A stretch of 64,000 bases of DNA from contig NC_134879.1 in NCBI RefSeq assembly GCF_041734735.1, positions 6,992,310-7,056,309 on the forward strand, written 5' to 3'. This document shows positions 49,101 through 60,136 of this stretch, one piece after another (position 1 is the stretch's first letter; the number at the start of each line of letters is the position of its first letter). Below the pieces are notes generated by a model, which was not told the origin of the DNA, searched no databases, and saw only the letters and a program-made list of their open reading frames with translations. Origin of the DNA: Babylonia areolata (taxonomy: Eukaryota; Mollusca; Gastropoda; Neogastropoda; Buccinidae). Made by a program: the position numbers and the translations under genes.

Positions 49101-52100
49101 GAGCTGAGGACAGAAAAGAGGCAGTAAAAAGAAGAATAGAGAACAGCGAAAAGGACAGTGGGTCACGTTTAGTTTGGGCCTCACTCACGACCTGTTCGGC
49201 ATGGGAAGCCCTATCAGGGGCATCAGTACAAAACCACCACTTATTCAGCCCTGACAGCTATGATGGCTATGTAGGCTGTCAATTAAGACCTGGGATCAGA
49301 GCACCAAACCCCAAGAAGCACTGATGCCCCTGCCGACATAGCTCGCTCGATCACTGGCCACTAAGCCTCCCAACCAAGACAAGGTAGTGACCCTCCCGGG
49401 AGTGGGTCAGGAGAACACCAGCCTGACCCCCTCCAGGTTTCGGGAGGCTGTGGAAGGCCAGATCTTGTGGCATTCCACTAAGACCATGAATCTCGCTTCA
49501 ATGACAGCCTGTGGCCAGCAACAGAAGGAAAGTGGTCTTGAGGGTGAGCAAGTCGAAAGGAATAGTCCCCAATGGCTCGAAGGGCTGTTTTCGAATGAAA
49601 TCCAGCACCAGGAACAAGTCCCAGAGGGGCACTTTTCTGGGGTTTCTAGCTTCCTTCAGAGAGGCACCCCTAGCCACCTCTCTGAGCAGGAAATCCGCTT
49701 CAAAGGCGGGACCACCTAGCTGTTTGATTGTGGTACAGATGGCAGACCTGTACCCTTGCACAGAACTAGCAGACAGGTTGAGAACAGAGGAGCAGTGAGC
49801 CAGAAAGTTGGCCAGCTGCATGTTCATAGGGTTTGTAGGGGGAATGTCCTGAGCTGTACACCACCGCAACCATTTCTTCCAGCGAAAGTCATACAAAGTC
49901 TCCGTTCCCTCCCTCCTTGCTTTGGTGACTATGGAGAGGAGGTCAAAGGAGGCACCCCCCTGGGTCAACGCAGCCGACACAGAGGCTGACCGAGGGGTCG
50001 AAGACTTCAATGGTGATGCTGACAGTTCCGACCGCACAGCAGCCATGCGTGCAGGTGGAGCAGTTGAGGATTGGAATGAGGAATGCCTGAATGAGGTTGC
50101 CTCAGCAGATGAGATTTGGTTTCGAGTTCCAGGGGTGGAACATGTGTCAGGGATTGAAGGTCTGAAAACCAGAGCTGGGCTGGCCATTTCGGCGCAATGA
50201 GCATCAGCTGCGGGCGTTCCAATTTGGCTTTCTGTATCACCTTGGACAGAATTCGAAAGGGAGAAAACACGTAGGCAATCAGACTGCTCCAGTCTAGAGA
50301 GAGAGCATCCACTGCCCACGCTTCTGGGTCGGCGACTGGAGATACATAAGTGGGAAGTCTCTTGTTGAACTTTGTGGCAAAAAGGTCCACCATCGGCCGA
50401 AACCACCGTTCCCACACCCCCTGAAGGGTGTCCTTGTCCAGGGTCCACTCTGTGTGGATGACACTCTTGGACCTGCTGAGAGCATCTGCCAAGATGTTGG
50501 CTTTTCCTGCTATGTGTCTCGCTGAAAGTGCAATGCCCTTGCTGTGGCACCAACGGAGGAGAGCCTCGGTCTGCAGGGAAAGGTCTGTCGAGTGCGCTCC
50601 CCCCCCCCCCCCCCCCTTTGTTCACGTAACATGCAACCGTCGTATTGTCCGTGAACAAGCAGATGGTCTTGCCAGTGGCCTCCCCCATGAAGTGCAGGAG
50701 AGCCCTGCGAACTGCCTCCAGTTCCAGAACATTGATGTGACATAGGCGCTCCTCCGGGGACCAAGTCCCTGCTGCATGGAGTGAGTCCATGTGGGCTCCC
50801 CAGACAAGGGAGGAGGCGTCTATGAAGAGTGCCACCTGAAGAGTAGGTGGGGCTATGGGCACCCCCTGTGTCCGAAGAGGGGTGATTAACCACTCTGATG
50901 TCACCTCGAGGAACCACTCGCCCAGACATATCTGGGTATCCCATGGCTGAGTGCTCTGGGACCACCGTAACCTCAGTGCCCTCTGAAGAGGGCGCTTGAG
51001 AACCCTGCCCAGGGGAATGAGAGGTGCCATGGACTCCATCATGCCCAGGAGGGAAGAAAGTGTCCGTGCTGTTGCTTGGGAGGAACAGCGCAAGTGGCTG
51101 AGGAGGCCTGCCAGACGGTCCGAGCGATCTGGTGTCGGAGAGACTATCATGGACCGCGTGTCAAATCTCATCCCTAAGAAGTCGAAGGACTGACTTGGGG
51201 ACAGATCACATTTCTCCTGGTTCGTGAGGAAGCCCAGTTGGGAGCAAAGGTCTAGAAGTCTGGCCGTATGACTCTGGCAGAGGGCCTGCGACTGGGCCAG
51301 GATAAGCCAGTCGTCTAGGTACACACAGAGATGAATGGATTCCGACCAATTCCCGCACCACCTTGGTAAACAGGAAAGGGGCAAAGGACAGACCAAATGG
51401 GAGGGCCGAGAACTGGAACACCTTGTCCCTCCACACGAACCTCAGGTACCGACAGGATGCCGGATGGATGAGGATATGAAAATAAGCATCTTTCAGATCG
51501 ATAGAGGTAGCCCAATCGCCCTGTTGAATGGTCTCCCAAATCTGTGCCTGTGTGTCCATTTTGAATGTGATTTTGGGGAGGAATTTGTTGAGGGGGGACA
51601 AGTCCAAGACTGGTCTCCACCCTCCCGAGGCCTTTGGAATCACGAACAACCGGCCGTAAAAACCGGGGCCCGGGTCCGAGAGTTGAGATATTGCCCCTAT
51701 GAGGAGTAGGTGCGATATCTCTGTCTCTAAGATGCTCCCCTGCTCCGCCGAGCTGGGCATATAAGGAGGAGGAGTGGATCTTAGAGGGGGGCGGTCCTCC
51801 ACCCAAGGCAGCATGTACCCTGACTCTAGCAACGACACAATCCAGTCGTTGAGTCCCAGAGCATGCCACTGATGTGCATGCCGGGACAAGTTTCCTACTT
51901 GGTAGGGGCTGAACGACTGGCGGTGCTGAATCGGGGCCCAGTCATTGGGGGTGCTGCCTTCTGGCTTTGGGCATGGCCTGTCAGCTTGGATGGACATGAG
52001 GTGGTTTATTTCTCTGCCGCTGATTCTGCGCACGCCGCTTTGACTTAGGTGGCGTGGTATATGGAGGGGCCCTGGTGGCCGGTCTCTTCAATGGTGCCCC

Positions 52101-55100
52101 TGGGAGGTGTGGGCTAAATATGAGGCCACCTCCCTGTTTGTCTCTGCCCTGTGGCTGACAAAATGGGGCGCATACTGGCCGAAGAGGGAGTGCTGCTGTG
52201 CAGGGATGGACTGCAGGACAGCCCTCTCCTCTACTGGAATGTTAGAGAGGTGGAGAACGGCATCACGCCGCGCAAGCACAGTATTGAAGTGAAGGCTGGT
52301 AGCTGTGTCTGCAGGTGCCGTGAGACCAGATGCTAACCTATTGCCAAAAGTGTTTAACCTCTGGTCGGTGAAGAGGCCAGGCGGGACAGAGGAAGGAGAC
52401 CCCGTGTCCTGATTAACCGGACGCTGTTCCCACAGCTCATTGGCCCTGTGGAAGAACGCATCGAAGAAGGTATAAGCCATGGAAACCTCAAGGAGGCAGC
52501 GGCGGGCCAATTTGTCCCACTCTGCTAACGTTTTAAAGGATAGGGTAACTGAAATGGGGAAGGTGGTGCGCTGTGAGACCAACATCCTGTCCTGCGCGGA
52601 GGGCTCTGCTTCCCTGTAGGCAGGGTGGTCCTGTGTGTACCAGGACCACACCCCTCCCTTGGAGGAATCATTAAGGAACTTGCCTGGGGAAAAAGCGCCC
52701 AGGGCAGAGAGGGACTCCCTGCCTGGAGGAGGGATGGAAGCAGCACCCCTGACAGTGCGGGCTGGCTTATTAAGCCATTCCTGCGCCATTTCTGGCACTC
52801 TGAGTCGCCTTGTGGTTCTGGAGTTAGAGTCACATGGCCTAAGGAGGGTCAAGGGTAACAAAGTAGCCTGAGGGACTGATTCGGCATGCGTGACCCTATT
52901 GGGGAGGGTCAGTTCGAGCTCGGCAAAGTCCGAGTTTGGTTCAGGCTGGTCCCTAGGGAGGCGCGGGCTCAATCTGTCCCCCTGGGATGGGGGCAAAGAG
53001 TGCTCATCCGCTTGTTCGTCCTCATCCGAAGACAGGGGCTCCCACTCTTGTTCGCAGTCCATCCCCTGCTGGGTGCCATCCCAAGTGGATGTACCCACTG
53101 AGGTGTCCTGTGAGCTGTGGTCAGCCCAGCGGGATGAGCTGGGACGATCCCAAGCAGAGACCATGGCCGCAGCTGTTATGTCCTTGACGCCTGAAGCGGG
53201 TGGGGAGGGTGTGGACCATAGGTCCAACCATGCTTGGGATGGTGGGTGCCACACCTTCTCAGAGAGGGTGTCCCTGGACGCCAGAGGGACCCATGAGTGC
53301 TGAGAGGGGACAAACACCCACTCATCTTCCTGTAGGACTGAGGGCTGGGTAGGTGGGAACTGCAGGCTCCCCCGGGCCGAGCGGGGCCCCTCGGCAGCCG
53401 TCGGTCCTGACAAGGAGGCCGTTGTGACCGTGGAGGTAACCTGTGGGTTGACAGAGGACCGATTTGTGGACTGGGTGGCAATATTGGTTGAGGAGCTCGA
53501 CCTGACCGACAAGAAGTCGATCGCACTTGTCGGGGCTGTGTGTGTCACCCTGTGAGATGTGCTGGGTTGGGTCCGGTGGGGAGCAGACAAGAGGTTGGCC
53601 CCTGGTCCTCCCAGCAACCCAGCGTGCACCATAGGTGCGCCCCAGTATGAGTAGAATGGGGGTAACCACCCGTGGGCACCAGCCATCCTGTGACCCCAAC
53701 CCCAAGGGTCACTGGCGCCTTGACCTCCATGAAGGGAAAAACCTGGCCAAGTCGGAGGGAGGTCAGGTTCGACTTGGGTGTAAGTCCCGCCCAAAGACGA
53801 GCGGGCTGACTGCCCGGAACCGCCTGACACGCTGGCCTCCTCCAGCAGGGGAGACCGGCCGGATAGCAGGAAGACCTGCAGAGCAGGTTGCCACACGTCC
53901 CGAATCCCCTCCCGTGGGGAGACTGGGGTGGCTTGGCCTGGGGTGGGCAAAGTAGAGGTCCCCCCCGGAACCAAATTTTACCACCCCCCAGAAAGAGGTG
54001 GGGGAGGGGGAACAGCAATGGGGCCCCTGAGGGCTGTCTCCAAGTGGGGACCTGGGTAATGGCCGGGCGCGGCCTCCCCTTGGGAGTTCGCGCCTAGCTG
54101 CGAGTCCCCACCGCCAAGAGAGGACTTGCCACTCTCCCATCTCCCTGCCTCGCACTGGGACGCCTCGTGAGGCGACACTTGTACCCCTTTCCCCCTGGTC
54201 CCCTTCAAGACCATTTTACTGGTACAAGTCGCCTCCGTGATCAGCATCTAAAGACGCATCGCCACGGTCCGTATCGGGAGGAATCATGAGCTCCGGGCCT
54301 GGGAGAGTCTCTTGCCGAGTCTCAATCCCAGCCTCATGATCCCTGCCTTCGTGGAATGGCATACGAGGCATGGTACCCGCGCTTAGGCACCCAATGAAAA
54401 TCCGACCCCCAACAGAGAAAGGAAAGACAGGATCGACTTAGAGGTAGAGAAAAACGAACGAATCGAGGGGGCCGAGTTGAATCGAGTACACAGAATGTAA
54501 GAATACAATACAGACAAGCTGCATGCAGCAAAGTAAGGCCAAATGAATACGCTTAATAGCCAAAAAAAGCGCAAGACGAGACAGAGCGTAAACCTGACAA
54601 GATGGTGTGGAGAGCCTTGGCCAAAGGAATGATTCAGCGCTTATAGCTTTTAGAGGCGTTTGATTGGCTAAGAGCGGACCGGGCAAGACGGCTCGTCTTT
54701 TCACTGTTAGCCACGCGAAATTTGGCCAAGCAGAGCAAACCGAATAGGCCTAGTTTGCATCAGTTTGACATGGTACAGTATATGACACCAAAAATACAAT
54801 CATAAACACAATACCAGAACAATGGAAACAGCATCTATCCAATGATGCCCACAAAGAAGATACCCCCAAAGACATTGCAACAACAGAGGGATACCTCACT
54901 ACGTTATCTAACAAACAAATCCGAAAACACTTTGCCCTCAAACAAAACCTTAAAATATGTGCAGCACAATTTTGGAAGCGCAAACTAGACATCAATATCA
55001 AAGACTATTTCAACCTAGCTTATGAATGCACAAATGAATCCCGTCTGAGAATACTCCACTTCAAATTTATCCATAACATTTACCCAACGAATATTCTGCT

Positions 55101-55683
55101 TGCAAAAATGGGGGTGTCAAACACAAACACCTGCAACTGGTGTCAAGAAACTGATTACATTGAACACGCCTTTTACTCTTGCCCCAAACTATCTGACTTT
55201 TGGAAACATGTGAAACAGTTCATTCTCTCCCGTTACAATACACTGATCCCTATGAATGAAAAAGTAGCGTTGTTTGGTACAACAAAAATGGATATCCCAG
55301 ATCATGAAAAGAGAACAAAAATCAACATGACTCTGTTGATAGCAAAACTGTCTATTTTAAAATTCAAATATGGTAAGTGTAAGAATCTGTATCTTATCTT
55401 TGAAACCGAGCTCAAATTACGTAAGATGTGATCTATGTCTACCAAGATACCCGAGCACTTATACGGATCCATAAAAAAACTCAAGTGGTCAATTTAAATG
55501 TGTACATTTAAAGACGTTCCATAAAGCTAATGCCTCCACAGAGAGAGAGAGAGAGAATGAGATCGTGTGTACCTCGCCTCTTTTAGACATTGTGCACGAA
55601 ACTACCCTGTATGTGATTTTATATGTTGCATGACCTTGACAATGTTTGACCATGACAATTGTAAGAAGACAGATTACAGGGGG

Positions 55684-55756
<73 letters not shown>

Positions 55757-58700
55757 CAGAATAAAGAGATGAGAGAAGAAGAAAAAAAAAGAAAGAGAAA
55801 GAAAAGACAACAAACAGAAAGGATAAAAATGATGATGGAAGGAACAAAAAGAAAGAAAAAAAAAAGAAAAAAAAAGAGAGAAAAAAAAAAAGAAGTGGGA
55901 AAGAACCTTCCAAGGATGCCGAGACTATCCTGCTCATTTGCAGACATTTTACGCATCCACTGATTTCTCCTAAAAAAAGAAAAGAAAAAAAAAAACCAAT
56001 CTGCTTGTAAAATATGTGCCAGACAGGAAATGCCCGCATCAAAATCATGGAAAGATACCAAAGAAATGAGGAGCTTGTATCATATTCCCAGGTTGATTAA
56101 ATATATTTAATATGTCAAACTGATACAAACCAGGCCTATCTGTTTGCTCCTCTTGGCCAAAATTTCATGACAGAAGCCGAGAGAAGGCCACCTCCAAAAC
56201 ATATCAAAGAGACACAGAGTACTGAAACAGTGAAAGGTGGCTGGTGGCAATAGTGCATGCCTCATGTGCTCTTAGAATCAAGCAGCAAAGGAAATGAAAA
56301 TGCCACGGGTTCTGATCTGTAGGCATTCTGACCAGGCTTTCCAAACCACCTAGGGCAGGATCTGGATGGGAGGAAAACCATAAGTGGTCAGCTTGCTCCA
56401 GTCCCGAGAAAAAGCATCCACTGTCAAAGCTTGCAAGTCTGAAGCCAGTGCGACAGAAATCAGGGGTCTTCTGTTGACCCTGTGGCAAGAGAACCACCAT
56501 CTGTGGAAACCAAAAACACCACACACCCTTCAGGGATGTTAGAAAGATAAATGACGTCGCCCCTTCTGGTGAGCATGGAGTTGAAGTGCGGGCTGATAGT
56601 TGCATCCACTGTATTCCAAATCCAAATCCAATTTGTGCAGGAAACCAATGTGTATACACAGCAGACATGCTGTAGAGACTGGGGTGGGGTGAGGTGGGGG
56701 GAGTAACTCAATGAGTACGAAGCGTTCTTTCTTCATTGAGAAGAGGGGATGACATAAAATGCAAACACCGTAACGTTGTTCAAATGGTATATTCTTTGTA
56801 TAATGTCGGAAACGGTAGTGGAAGGAAGGGGAAGGTAAACAAAGTAGGGTAGGGTAAAGGGAACACAAGGTAGGGCATGGAGAATTATTAAATCTTGAAC
56901 GGGTGAACGGATGCACTGCACTTGCTGAATGAGACACTTCAAACCATTGGTACTGTACTTACAATTATGCCAGTACACTACACCTCACCACAACGTCACG
57001 GCAACCGTCACAGCTGGCCGTTTATCAATCAGAGACAGACAACAAGGCATGATGTAATTTACAGATGACATCAAGTTATCATAAATATCATACTCCATAA
57101 CTTTTGTGTCATAGGCTATATGCCTTTAAAATAAGAACATAAAAAGAGAAAAGAATGGAATAAATCAAATACCGTAAAGTTTGTTCTATAAGCCGCAACT
57201 TTTTACTCCAGCTTCAACCTCTGCGGCTTATACAATGATGCAGCTTATTTGGAGGATTTTAACGATCCCGGGAGTGTCACGTTCTCGTCTATTCTTAGCT
57301 GCTCTTCAACTCACCAAAATTATGATTTCTGTCCATGAATTTTTGGATGAGCTTCAGGATAGTGTGCTAACTGTTCACGTTTTATAAATCAAATCCACAC
57401 ACATTAAAGCCTTCAGATCAGCATTCAGTTCTACTCTGCTCAAGCGTACACCCTCATCATGCCGAAAACGCGACGTTATGCCTATGATGCAGCCTTCAAA
57501 TTGAAGGCGATCGACCTAGCAGACGACAGTGCAAGCGACGAACCAGCAGCGACCTCCACCTTCATGTTCATGAAGTGAAACCGAGGCCGAAGTCAGTGAC
57601 AAGATGGCGGAGGAAGCTGTGCTGGTTCTCTTCAACTCGGACACTGAAGACGAAGATTTCAGTGGATTCAGTGAGCAGGATGACGTTGAATAAATGTGAC
57701 TATCCCTAAATTATGGATCTTATTTTCGTTGTGTTTATTTATTATTTTTTTTGTGGCACTAGCAGTATTTTCGCTTGCTTTTCTTTGTGTTGTTCCCGCT
57801 TGTGTTTATTTCATAACCTACAGTATTGACAGCTTTTCTGTAGTATCAGTATGTGTTCCGGTAAAATAAGTGCGGCTTATAAGCCAGTGCGGCTTATGTA
57901 TGTATAAAGTTAAATTTTGTCCAAAATTTAGTGGGTGCAGCTTATATACCAGTGCGCTCAATAGGCCGAACTTTACAGTATGCTTAAACACAAAAGATGC
58001 ATAATTATGATCCTGTCACAGCCACTCCAACAGGTACAGGCAAATCCAGGCAGGCAGAAAAAAAACTCCAGAATATCAGCATGAACAGATACAAATGTGT
58101 TTGAAATGAAACAGTTCTTGGGTCTGACTTTACTGATTGGCATGATGATTTTTTCAAGAAAACTGATTTGAGTGGAAGGACTGGACAATCAGATATATAT
58201 GTTGTTATCACTTAGAATAGTCACAATAAACTGGGTATACATCTCTTTTTATTTTTCTATGCTTGTACTTGTATAATTTGAGTGTACAGTTATTATCCAT
58301 TTGTCCAAAAAATATCATATCACTGTGCAGATGACCAGACTAATGTTTATAATGAACAAGTTGAAAATCTGACCAAAAAAAAACGTGTGCGTGTGTCCAA
58401 AAATCTGGGTCATAAAAAAGTTAGCATAAGTAACTGGCTTTGCGCACATGATCAACTGCTCCTGTTTGTATTTCATTACTCCCTAAACATACAACCATTA
58501 ATTGTTGTATGCTACAATCATCAAAGGAAAGAAAGCTTGTGTTTTCTTTTCAGCAAGTGTATTCGATTTGCCATATCTATTGACTTCATTCTGCGTGCCA
58601 ATCATGAGCAAGAAAAGTGCTGTTTACTTCCAATGCTGGCTATCTTTGAAAAGCAAACTTTAACCCCTTCACTGCTAGTACGTTTTGCTATGGCCTATGC

Positions 58701-60082
58701 TGAGAAAATTTTCAGAAAAACAAGAAAAACACGCCAATGATTTTAATTTGCTTATATTTCAAAAAGTACTGAAGATAAGTGCATAAAAGAATATATCAAA
58801 TGAAAGGAAAATGAACCAAGATTTTGTTTTTGATGCTCACATGTTCAAATAATGAGTCAATCTGACAGAAAAATTCCATAAAATGCATTAATAAAAAAAA
58901 TTGGGACTGTCATTCCATCATGTAGGTGCTACAATATCAACCAGGTTATCAACCTGTCTTTCTTGTGACTGTTGTGATCAACCACACACGCTGTCAAGGC
59001 TGAGCAACAGTGTCCAGGTGCATAAGACTCCAACATAGTCCACACAAAGAATGAAAAGGGTGTTCTCACCCAGGATCGATCACCAGTAAAAACGCTGTGT
59101 GGGGTACTTGCAGAAACAGTCTTCAAGACACAGTGGTGGTTTGCTGGGGCAGTCTGGGCAGTAGAACCCCACATCCTTTCTTTGTCCTTTGCAGACTCTG
59201 CACCTCCTTTGTGGCCAGGCCTTCTGTAGGGTAGGTGGGATGAAGTGTCGTCCACACAAGACAAACAGCGTGGTCATCTTTAGCAGTGTCTTGGTCACCA
59301 AAAATCATGGCACTAATTACATCCTTCTTAAGTCCAGGAGTGTACTGCTGTTGCCTGCTTTTTTTGTAGAGGATGTGTGCATTCAGCATGGCAATTTGTA
59401 GAAATGCACATACAGCTATTTGTACCACTTCAGGGTTTTCCTTGTGACATCGTAGGGCTGCAGCTGTTGGTCATGATGGTCCATGGCACCCATGTTTTCG
59501 TTGTAATCCAGAATTGCTGGAGGCTTGTTTACTGCCCTTTGGTCTTGCTGCTGCTGGTCTTCAGTTGTAGGTTTGTGGCAAGTTGTCAACTCCAGATGGT
59601 CCAGGATGAACATCATGATCATCACCGTGCTGCATATCTGACACATTGCATAAAAGACCAAGTTTGTTGTGTTTTGGGTTGTTGTTGTTTTTGTTTTTTT
59701 TACATATAAAAAGATCATGAAATGGTATCATTTATTTCTGATTGTTTTCAGAAGCTGAAATACAAACACACACACACACCTACCCCTCCCCCCCACCCCA
59801 AAACACACACACACACCTACCCCTCCCCCCACCCCAAAACCCCAAAACACACACACACACTGAAACTGGTTCATGGTATGCCACACCCCCTTCATTCTCT
59901 TTCTCATACAAAACAAAATGACAACACATCACACACACACACATTCTACAAGTGTTGCATTTACAAAGTAATTTAGGCATACAGTTCTGTATATCATTCT
60001 CTGATTTTAGTTTTATAAACATCATCTCTTCTTCCCCCCCCCCCCCCCCCTTCTCTCTCTCTCTCTCTCACTCACTCACTCA

Positions 60083-60136
<54 letters not shown>

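Larger units (their letters stand above)
43459..49445 (-). mobile_element. I-group LINE copy 3, full length and nearly intact
   Basis: The 5987-bp reference copy of the family in this window. On the minus strand: 791-bp 5' UTR (48655-49445), gag-like ORF1 (47428-48654), endonuclease frame (46387-47316), RT-RNase H frame (43632-46271) and a 3' UTR ending in GAAAT pentamers on the plus strand (43459-43480). One frame change separates endonuclease and RT. Otherwise coding is preserved, with all catalytic motifs, so it inserted recently. Its 5' end abuts the DIRS-like fossil at 49446. Flanking bases show no target duplication and no DIRS sequence on the far side. Confidence 0.9.
49446..54795 (-). 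mobile_element. DIRS-like tyrosine-recombinase retrotransposon fossil
   Basis: A DIRS-type element read on the minus strand. Parts: outer terminal repeat (54628-54795); a Pro/Ser-rich gag-like region (about 52088-54370); an RT-RNase H region (about 50000-52033) with [31 protein letters not shown], a YLDDW catalytic block and RNase H; and the N-terminal part of a tyrosine recombinase (about 49500-50000). It is broken, with a handful of breaks, and incomplete where LINE copy 3 abuts it at 49446. Overall codon content is well kept, so it is of middle age rather than ancient. The gene order and the solo repeat at 10070 support DIRS rather than Ty3/Gypsy. Confidence 0.8.

Noticed and set aside
55489-56061. 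Long minus-strand open frame rich in Ser-Leu repeats and its plus-strand Arg-Glu shadow
   Set aside because: It is the translation of a GA microsatellite and adjoining purine-rich sequence.
58282-58740. 152-codon plus-strand open frame
   Set aside because: It runs through an inverted-repeat arm and across the TTAA end of the piggyBac-like element, with no recognisable domain.
59722-59976. His/Thr/Pro-rich plus-strand frame
   Set aside because: Translation of a CA and C-rich microsatellite.
60068-60134. Regular repeats considered as CRISPR or satellite array
   Set aside because: Dinucleotide microsatellite without spacers, in an animal genome.
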